The notes under the pieces were generated by a model. That model was not told where the DNA came from. It saw nothing but the letters and a program-made list of their open reading frames with translations, and ran no database searches. From the NCBI RefSeq assembly GCF_003515705.1, contig NZ_QWEH01000009.1, positions 103,442-167,441 of the forward strand: 64,000 nt of DNA, given 5' to 3'. The stretch comes from Oceanobacillus profundus (GTDB lineage: Bacteria; Bacillota; Bacilli; Bacillales; Amphibacillaceae). Below, piece after piece: positions 57,900 to 64,000 of the stretch. Made by a program: the position numbers and the translations under genes. Position 1 is the first letter of the stretch. Each line of letters opens with the position of its first letter.

Positions 57900-59585
57900 A
57901 TGGAAAAGGTTGAATCAACTAATAAGTATACGTTATTCCCGAACGAGCAATCAGTCATATCGTTAGATTTTCAAGAAGAGGAAAAGCTAATTGCGAGGAC
58001 AATTGATAAATTCATTCAAGAACACGTAAATCCATCTATAAAAAATCTTGAAGCGTATGATTACGAGCTTGCGAAAAAGCTGTTTCGCGATGCGGGTGAC
58101 CTTGGATTACTGGGTGCAGATGTTCCCGAATTATACGATGGAATGGAACTCGGTAAAAAGACAGCAGGTTTAGTTGCAGAACGAATGGGATATGGAGCGT
58201 CTTTTAGTGTATCCTTTAACATTCATACAGGAGTAGGAACATTGCCATATGTCTATTTTGGTACTCCAGAGCAAAAAGAACGATATTTGCCAAAGCTTGT
58301 ATCGGGAGAATGGGTAGGAGCTTATGCATTAACAGAACCAAATGCCGGATCAGATGCATTGGCATCCGAGACAAGTGCTGTAATAGATGAAAAAAGTGGG
58401 GAATGGGTGTTAAATGGGGAAAAGCAATGGATAACGAATGCCCATATTGCTAGTGTCTTCGTTGTTTTCGCAAAAACGGAAAGTGGTATTACGGCATTTA
58501 TTGTAGAGCGATCAATGTTTGGTGTTTCAATCGGTTTAGAAGAGAAAAAAATGGGCATTAAAGGGTCATCGACAGCAACTCTTATTCTGGAAAATGTCAG
58601 GCTGTCAACTGATCAAGTGCTCGGTCAGATTGGGAAAGGACATTACATTGCACTCAATATTTTAAACCTAGCTCGTTTAAAACTTGCCTTTGCTAATGTT
58701 GGTACGGCAAAACAAGCACTGTCTCTGGCAGTGAATTATGGGAAAGCACGCAAACAATTTAAACAAGAGCTTACCCGGTTTACGATGATTCAAGAGAAAC
58801 TGGCTAACATGGCTTTAGCTATTTTTGCATCTGAAAGTGCTGCCTACGTGGCCGCGAATCGATTGGATGAACTACATGTAAATTCTTCCAACGAAGATGA
58901 TATACTAGGTAAGCTTTCTAATTATGCAGTTGATTGTTCGATTAATAAAGTATATGCATCAGAGGCTTTAGACTTTATTGTTGATGAAGCGTTACAAATT
59001 CATGGTGGTTATGGATACATGCAGGAATATGAGGTTGAGCGTTTATACCGAGATGCAAGAATCAATCGATTATTTGAAGGAACAAGTGAAATTAATCGCC
59101 TTACAATTGTGAGGTCTTTTCTAAAATTATATCATAAAGATAAATCGATAATCGAACAGGATGAAACACAAATCCATTCTCAGAATCTATATATCCACTA
59201 TTCTAAAGAACTATTAAACATAATTATGAAAGCGTTTTCTGATGGTGATAATGTAGTCCTTAAACAGGACCAAGAGATTCAAAGAATGCTTGCAGATGTT
59301 ATTAAGGAAATTTATGTGATGGAATCTGTACAGTTAACTGCTCAAGCAACAAGGTCAAATCAGGATTTAAAAGAAACGATGGCAGAAGTACTTTGTGAAG
59401 AGGGATATTTCGGAATTGAAAGGAATGCCGTTGTGATTATATCCTCGATCATTTCAAATGATGATAAAAAGCAAGCCTTTCTTGATGAAATAAACAGTTT
59501 TACCTTGCCAATGTATTCTAATTTAGTTGCTAAGAAGCGTAAGATAGCAATGGAAGTTATCTCAAATAATGGGTATAAGAAATGA
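57900..59585 (+). CDS. Acyl-CoA dehydrogenase
   Basis: 561 residues, so about 180 longer than a standard 380-residue enzyme; the extra is C-terminal, as in VLCAD/ACAD9-like bacterial forms. GAYALTEPNAGSDA, NGEKQWITNAHIA, YGKARKQF and IHGGYGYMQEYEVERLYRDARINRLFEGTSEI are the FAD and substrate signatures; the catalytic Glu lies in LFEGTSEIN. FAD-linked oxidation of an acyl-CoA is clear, the chain length is not; the two valine-pathway neighbours suggest isobutyryl-CoA or another branched acyl-CoA. It overlaps the next open frame slightly and is translated from RBS AAGGAGG. Confidence 0.93.
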   Translation: MEKVESTNKYTLFPNEQSVISLDFQEEEKLIARTIDKFIQEHVNPSIKNLEAYDYELAKKLFRDAGDLGLLGADVPELYDGMELGKKTAGLVAERMGYGASFSVSFNIHTGVGTLPYVYFGTPEQKERYLPKLVSGEWVGAYALTEPNAGSDALASETSAVIDEKSGEWVLNGEKQWITNAHIASVFVVFAKTESGITAFIVERSMFGVSIGLEEKKMGIKGSSTATLILENVRLSTDQVLGQIGKGHYIALNILNLARLKLAFANVGTAKQALSLAVNYGKARKQFKQELTRFTMIQEKLANMALAIFASESAAYVAANRLDELHVNSSNEDDILGKLSNYAVDCSINKVYASEALDFIVDEALQIHGGYGYMQEYEVERLYRDARINRLFEGTSEINRLTIVRSFLKLYHKDKSIIEQDETQIHSQNLYIHYSKELLNIIMKAFSDGDNVVLKQDQEIQRMLADVIKEIYVMESVQLTAQATRSNQDLKETMAEVLCEEGYFGIERNAVVIISSIISNDDKKQAFLDEINSFTLPMYSNLVAKKRKIAMEVISNNGYKK

Positions 59586-59593
59586 GGGTGAAC

Positions 59594-60490
59594 ATGAAGA
59601 AAGTCGGTTTTATTGGTTTAGGGAATATGGGGCTTCCAATGTCAACTGGGTTAATCAATGCAGGTTATCATGTTGTTGGGTACGACTTAAATGAAGAAGC
59701 AGCACGTTCATTCAAGAAAGCAGGTGGGGAAATTGCTGCATCCATTGCACAAGTCGCAGAGAAAAGCGAGCTCATCCTGACAAGTCTTCCATCGGTAAAA
59801 GCAGTGGAAGAAGTCTTCTTAGGGGAAGAAGGGTTAGTTAATAATGTCAAACCAGAACAGCCGTTAATAGACACGAGTACAGTTTCACCTGATTTGAATG
59901 TGGTAATTGCAAAGGTCTGTAGAGAAAACAGCCTTGATTTCTTGGCAGCGCCTGTAAGTGGGGGAGTCATTGGCGCAGTGAATCAAACATTAACTGTCAT
60001 GGTTGGAGGACCGAAGCAGCTTTATGAACAAGTGCTTCCAGTGTTTCAAGTTCTTGGAGAAAATATATTCCATGTTGATGAACAAATCGATAGTGGAACG
60101 ACGGTGAAATTGATTAATAATCTACTAATTGGATTCTACACAGCTGGAGTTAGTGAAGCGTTACAACTAGCAAACAAAAAGAAACTTGATTTGGATGAGT
60201 TATTCTCCATGCTGAATGTGAGCTATGGGCAGAGCCGTATATATGAACGAAATTATAACAGCTTTATTGCTAAAGAAAACTATAACCCAGGGTTTTCTTT
60301 AAAGCTGCTACGAAAGGATCTCGAATTTGCAATGGAGCTAGCGGACGAGAATCAGCTTGACTTGCCAATTAGCAAATCGTTGCTCGCTTTATATCGAACA
60401 GTTGAACGTGAAGGTTACGGTGATCAAGACATGGCGGTACTCTATGAACAAGTAAAAAAACAATCCAATAAGAAGGAAGCAACACAATGA
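59594..60490 (+). CDS. mmsB: 3-hydroxyisobutyrate dehydrogenase
   Basis: 298 residues of the beta-hydroxyacid dehydrogenase family: GFIGLGNMGLPMSTGL (NAD-binding), DTSTVSPDL, DFLAAPVSGGVIGA (substrate loop) and KLINNLLIGF with the catalytic Lys. In valine breakdown it oxidises 3-hydroxyisobutyrate to methylmalonate semialdehyde. ATG 59594 follows GAGGGTG nine bases after the dehydrogenase stop; ATG 59582 lies within that gene. Tartronate semialdehyde reductase is the main alternative. Confidence 0.88.
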   Translation: MKKVGFIGLGNMGLPMSTGLINAGYHVVGYDLNEEAARSFKKAGGEIAASIAQVAEKSELILTSLPSVKAVEEVFLGEEGLVNNVKPEQPLIDTSTVSPDLNVVIAKVCRENSLDFLAAPVSGGVIGAVNQTLTVMVGGPKQLYEQVLPVFQVLGENIFHVDEQIDSGTTVKLINNLLIGFYTAGVSEALQLANKKKLDLDELFSMLNVSYGQSRIYERNYNSFIAKENYNPGFSLKLLRKDLEFAMELADENQLDLPISKSLLALYRTVEREGYGDQDMAVLYEQVKKQSNKKEATQ

Positions 60491-60636
60491 TTTCTTCAAA
60501 TGTAAGGTTTTTGAAAAACTCTTTAGGGTGTTGCAGTTGCGGCAATATACGGTCGTGAAGTCCAACTTTAGGGCTTTGTAGATGTGACTGTTCAGCTAAA
60601 TATGTTATGTACAACAGCATTAGAATTAGAACGCAG

Positions 60637-60673
60637 AAAACCCGATTCCTTTCACCTTAAGAATCGGGTTTTT
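60637..60673. terminator. Bidirectional terminator between mmsB and the hydrolase gene
   Basis: AAAACCCGATTC/GAATCGGGTTTT stem (60637-60648, 60661-60672). Confidence 0.92.
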
Positions 60674-60688
60674 ATTGTATGTTATAAA

Positions 60689-61738
60689 TCAGAATGAGTG
60701 CTGAAAAAAGGAATCAACCATCAATGAGGATACCTCAGATAATTGTTTGTAGTTGTATTGCGGATTCTGATCTTTGTCAATAACTACTGACCGCACCCCT
60801 TCGTAAAAGTCTTCTGAACGAAGGAAATTCGCTGCTAAAGTTAAATCTGTATCTAGACAATCTCGCAGAGACTTCATTTCTCCTTCTATTAGTTGCCTTA
60901 AGGTAACCTTCAGCGATACGGGTGATTTGGATTGTAGTGTTTTCATTGTTTGTAAGGAAAAATCACTTTTATCTGTCTCTAAAGATTCAATAATTTCTTC
61001 TACTGTAGAATGAGCAAAATGTTTATCAATCTCCAACTGTATGGAAGCAAGTTTTCCTGTATGTTCTGGCTCTCTTTTGAAGTTATGAATAATTTTATCA
61101 AGTGCAGCAGCCGGGTTCTCATCTTGATGCCAATCCGTTTTATTAATTAGTTCAAACAATGAGTTTAAGCTCTCACTTGGAATAAAAGCATCAGCACTAT
61201 TTGCATAGATAACATCAGAAGCTTTTAACACCTTTGCAGTAAGGGCTAAGTACCGTCCAATCTGTCCAGGAGCCTTATTTAGAAAATAGGCTGCACCGAC
61301 ATCCGGAAAAAAACCAATATTCATTTCTGGCATGGCCCACTTTGTCCGCTCTGTTACAATTCGGTGGCTAGCTCCTTGAGAAAGCCCGATACCGCCCCCC
61401 ATTACGATTCCATCAAGGCATGCAAGGATTGGTTTTGGGAAGTTGGCAACAAGCTGATCTGTTTTATACTCCTCTTGAAAGAACTGAATCGACTGCTTGA
61501 ATGCTGCTTCGCTTTCCTTCGATTGATATAAGGTTTTAATATCTCCTCCTGCACAAAATCCTTTCTCTCCTGCTCCTTGAAGGATAACAATCCGAATTGC
61601 AGGATCATCTTCCCACTGGATAAGTTTGCTCTTTATCGAGACGATCATCTGATAGTTTAATGAATTGATTGCTTTCGGCCGATTTAAGGTGATGGTCGCA
61701 ACCCCATTTTCAGTAATTGAAAATAAAACTTCACTCAT
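60689..61738 (-). CDS. 3-hydroxyisobutyryl-CoA hydrolase (crotonase family)
   Basis: 349 residues, the length of HIBCH rather than of a 260-residue enoyl-CoA hydratase. LNRPKAINSLNYQM, KGFCAGGDIKTLY, DGIVMGGGIGLSQGA and MPEMNIGFFPDVGAAYFLNK (HIBCH signature with catalytic Glu/Asp) are seen. It frees 3-hydroxyisobutyrate from its CoA ester, the step before mmsB in valine degradation. It is on the opposite strand to mmsB but convergent, and has its own cre-like box upstream. Confidence 0.92.
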   Translation of the reverse strand: MSEVLFSITENGVATITLNRPKAINSLNYQMIVSIKSKLIQWEDDPAIRIVILQGAGEKGFCAGGDIKTLYQSKESEAAFKQSIQFFQEEYKTDQLVANFPKPILACLDGIVMGGGIGLSQGASHRIVTERTKWAMPEMNIGFFPDVGAAYFLNKAPGQIGRYLALTAKVLKASDVIYANSADAFIPSESLNSLFELINKTDWHQDENPAAALDKIIHNFKREPEHTGKLASIQLEIDKHFAHSTVEEIIESLETDKSDFSLQTMKTLQSKSPVSLKVTLRQLIEGEMKSLRDCLDTDLTLAANFLRSEDFYEGVRSVVIDKDQNPQYNYKQLSEVSSLMVDSFFQHSF

Positions 61739-61767
61739 ACATATCTCCCCTTATCATGACTAATTTT

Positions 61768-61782
61768 TAAAAGCGTTTTCAA
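61768..61782 (-). promoter_or_regulatory. cre-like CcpA box before the hydrolase gene
   Basis: On the minus strand TTGAAAACGCTTTTA, matching WTGNAANCGNWWNCA at 14 of 15 positions with an intact central CG; 30 bases before the start codon. Confidence 0.6.
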
Positions 61783-62137
61783 TACTTTATACTTTATCAT
61801 GCTCGTAATCTGTTTCGATTCTCCAATAAATTCGAAAACTTCAAAGGTAACTAATTCTAATTATATCATACCAATTTCTACCGTCCTTTTGCCATCAATA
61901 TATTTGTGGATCATTAAAATAAAAAAGGTTTACTAAATAATTCACTGCTACGTAATAGATTAGGACCTATTCATAAAAAAAGTATGAAATAGTGCTATTT
62001 AGAAATAATAAAAAGACAATCTGATTAAAAGTACTTAATGATAATATCATTCCACATTCAATAAAACCGTTCATAGTCAATAGATCCATGGTTTAAATAC
62101 CTATGTAGCTTCTTTGTCATCTAAGAGGGCCTATAGA
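61783..62137. other. Spacer between divergent hydrolase and BCCT genes
   Basis: AT-rich, no gene or repeat recognised. Confidence 0.45.
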
Positions 62138-62166
62138 TTGTAATCAATACTTTTTCTAGGTATACT
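62138..62166 (+). promoter_or_regulatory. Promoter of the BCCT transporter gene
   Basis: TTGTAA (62138-62143), 17-base spacer, TATACT (62161-62166), leaving a leader of about 95 bases. Confidence 0.6.
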
Positions 62167-62267
62167 GTAACTTTATCAATGTCAACATCAACTATTGAAT
62201 TATACATATCTTGAAAATTGTATCGATACTTAGATGATGTAAAGCGTACTAAAAGGAGTTTTTATGA

Positions 62268-63779
62268 ATGAAGTCAACAAACAAAGTACAACCTGTTTTT
62301 TACTGGGCAATCGGGATACTGGCTGTGATTATTTTTTCTGGTGTCATATTTCCAAACACACTTGAAAGCATAACGGAAAGTATCAAGGGGTTTATTTCGG
62401 CTACTTTTGGTTGGTATTATTTAATAGTCGTGACATTTTTTGTGATTGTATCCTTGTATTTGATTTTAAGTACTTATGGGAATATTAAGCTTGGAAAACC
62501 AGATGAGAAGCCCGAGTATGGCTATTTGACATGGTTCGCAATGCTATTTAGTGCTGGTATGGGAATTGGTTTAGTCTTTTTTGGTGCAGCAGAACCACTT
62601 TCACATTTTGCAATTCAGTCACCTACGGTTGATGAAGGAACAACTGAAGCAGCAAGAGAAGCCATGCGGTTTGTTTTTTTTCATTATGGTGTACATGCTT
62701 GGGGTATTTATGCTGTGATTGCACTTTGTATTGCATACTTTAACTTTAGAAAGGGAAAATCCGGTTTAATCAGTGCTACTCTTTCACCAATTATGAAAAC
62801 AGATGGAATAGCAGGTAAGGTAATCGATACGTTTGCTTTGGTTGCAACGGTTACAGGTATTGTAACTAGCCTTGGTCTTGGAGCAGTACAGATGAATGGC
62901 GGACTCTCATACTTAACTAACTTACCAATTTCATTTTTTATTCAAGTAATTATTATCATTATCGTAAGTATGCTATTCTTAACTTCTGCTATGACAGGCC
63001 TAGATAAAGGGATTCGTCTACTTAGTAATTTTAATATGATGTTAGCTTTAGTTTTGTTTTTATTTATCGCGATATTTGGCGGTGCTACGCTATATTCGTT
63101 AGACCTTTTCACAAACACAATTGGAACATATATACAGACCCTTCCTGAACTGAGCTTTCGTAGTGCCCCAGGTAGTCCTGTAGATAGGGAATGGATTACG
63201 AATTGGACATTGTTCTATTGGGCATGGTGGATAGCTTGGTCTCCGTTTGTGGGTACTTTTATTGCAAGAGTGTCAAGAGGACGTACAATTAGAGAATTTA
63301 CGATTGCAGTTTTAATCGTTCCTTCTTTAGTTGGATTTATATGGTTCTCATTGCTAGGTGGAACTGGAATTTTACTTGAAGCACAAGAAATTATTAATGT
63401 TGCGTCGCTTGCAGAAGAAGAAATGTTATTTAGTATCTTAAGTACAATGCCGTTTAGCACGATTGCATCTGTTTTAACAATCCTTCTAATAGGGGTATTC
63501 TTTATAACTTCTGCTGATTCAGCGACATTTGTTTTGAGTATGCATTCTACCAATGGATCGTTAAATCCGAAAAATCGAATTAAATTCGTTTGGGGAATTG
63601 TACTTTCATTAACTGCAATTACACTATTATACAGTGGTGGACTGCAAGGAGTACAAAATATGATGATTATTGCTGCTTTTCCATTTTCGATTATTCTGCT
63701 GTTGATGGTGTTTGCGCTTATGAAGTCACTCCGATTGGAAAAGTTAAAACAAAAAGCTAAGTTAAGAAGTAAGGAATAA
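62268..63779 (+). CDS. opuD: BCCT-family betaine/choline/carnitine transporter, OpuD-like
   Basis: 503 residues, 12 transmembrane helices. GMGIGLVFFGAAEPLSHF, HYGVHAWGIYAVI and WTLFYWAWWIAWSPFVGTFIARVSRGRTIREF (Trp-rich substrate box) are family signatures. It takes up glycine betaine or a similar compatible solute with Na+, expected in a salt-tolerant bacillus. The C-terminal tail is short and basic. ATG 62268 follows AAGGAG; a nearby ATG at 62264 is out of frame. Confidence 0.95.
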   Translation: MKSTNKVQPVFYWAIGILAVIIFSGVIFPNTLESITESIKGFISATFGWYYLIVVTFFVIVSLYLILSTYGNIKLGKPDEKPEYGYLTWFAMLFSAGMGIGLVFFGAAEPLSHFAIQSPTVDEGTTEAAREAMRFVFFHYGVHAWGIYAVIALCIAYFNFRKGKSGLISATLSPIMKTDGIAGKVIDTFALVATVTGIVTSLGLGAVQMNGGLSYLTNLPISFFIQVIIIIIVSMLFLTSAMTGLDKGIRLLSNFNMMLALVLFLFIAIFGGATLYSLDLFTNTIGTYIQTLPELSFRSAPGSPVDREWITNWTLFYWAWWIAWSPFVGTFIARVSRGRTIREFTIAVLIVPSLVGFIWFSLLGGTGILLEAQEIINVASLAEEEMLFSILSTMPFSTIASVLTILLIGVFFITSADSATFVLSMHSTNGSLNPKNRIKFVWGIVLSLTAITLLYSGGLQGVQNMMIIAAFPFSIILLLMVFALMKSLRLEKLKQKAKLRSKE

Positions 63780-63802
63780 GGAATCATTTTGTTCTAAATT
63801 CA

Positions 63803-63837
63803 AAAATACCAATGGATTTTTATCTGTTGGTATTTTT
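63803..63837 (+). terminator. Terminator after the BCCT gene
   Basis: AAAATACCAA/TTGGTATTTT stem (63803-63812, 63827-63836) with T tail. Confidence 0.9.
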
Positions 63838-63882
63838 TTATGGATAAATCACTCGGCATATTGCATTATAAAAGACCGTTTG

Positions 63883-64000
63883 TCAAATTAAGTGCAACAG
63901 TTCTTCTTGAAACGCTTCGTGAGTAGTTTTCCAATTCAAACATTTTCTGGGTCTATTGTTGATTAGTGACAGTGCATGTTCTAATTCTTCGTCTGAGACT
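63883..64000 (-). mobile_element. IS30-family transposase, C-terminal end (runs out of window)
   Basis: On the minus strand the frame enters at base 64000 and ends in TGA at 63885-63883. It reads ...EELEHALSLINNRPRKCLNWKTTHEAF...LLHLI; the NNRPRKCLNWKTP-like box is the C-terminus of IS30-family DDE transposases. The sequence just past the stop (63872-63898, GACCGTTTGTCAAATT) is probably the element's terminal inverted repeat. Only about 38 codons are visible, so whether the copy is intact is unknown. Confidence 0.9.

Overview
The window is chromosomal DNA of a low-GC, endospore-forming member of the Bacillaceae. Protein resemblances and gene order (cggR-gapA-pgk-tpiA-gpmI-eno; secG-esterase-rnr-smpB-ssrA; a B. 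subtilis-type sda; YdhK, NamA and CYP152 homologues) point to the Oceanobacillus/Virgibacillus group, but nothing here fixes the genus. No tRNA, rRNA or CRISPR array was seen.

Layout. 0-7 kb: the lower-glycolysis cluster, entered inside cggR. 7-17 kb: housekeeping genes (nucleoside hydrolase, nitroreductase, PTS enzyme I, two alpha/beta hydrolases, secG, RNase R, a ZIP metal transporter, smpB). 17.0-17.7 kb: ssrA (tmRNA), whose T-loop is split by a 273-nt group I intron with recognisable P1, P2, P3, P4, P5, P7, P8 and P9; this is the most striking feature of the window. 17.7-52 kb: a long accessory stretch dominated by metal, metalloid and sulfur stress genes: cadC-cadA, a YdhK-type lipoprotein, a two-component system next to a CopB-type ATPase, a hidden small sda gene, a CstR-controlled persulfide-detoxification cluster (TusA, two rhodaneses, glutaredoxin, DsrE, OsmC, rhodanese-persulfide dioxygenase, TauE exporter), a ccdA/thioredoxin/response-regulator group, a nucleoside transporter under a purine riboswitch, a cysteine-rich copper-binding protein, czrA-czcD, csoR-copA-copZ with a dead second copZ, two Old Yellow Enzymes, a CYP152 peroxygenase and arsR-arsB-arsC.

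52-64 kb: a dicarboxylate/glutamate symporter, a secreted coiled-coil/3D-domain wall protein, two proteins of unknown function, a cobalamin riboswitch with an apparently lost or minimal target, three valine-catabolism genes (acyl-CoA dehydrogenase, 3-hydroxyisobutyrate dehydrogenase, 3-hydroxyisobutyryl-CoA hydrolase) with cre-like CcpA sites, a BCCT osmolyte transporter, and the 3' end of an IS30-family transposase running off the window.

Regulatory logic visible in the DNA: five near-identical ATACC-N6-GGTAT-type sites lie before the sulfur genes (CstR regulon); related G-rich sites overlap the promoters of csoR, the copper-binding protein gene and probably copB (CsoR regulon); two TTCAAA/TTTGAA palindromes lie before cadC; three cre-like boxes lie before the nucleoside hydrolase and the two valine-catabolism units. 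All functional statements are inferred from sequence; no database search or folding program was run.
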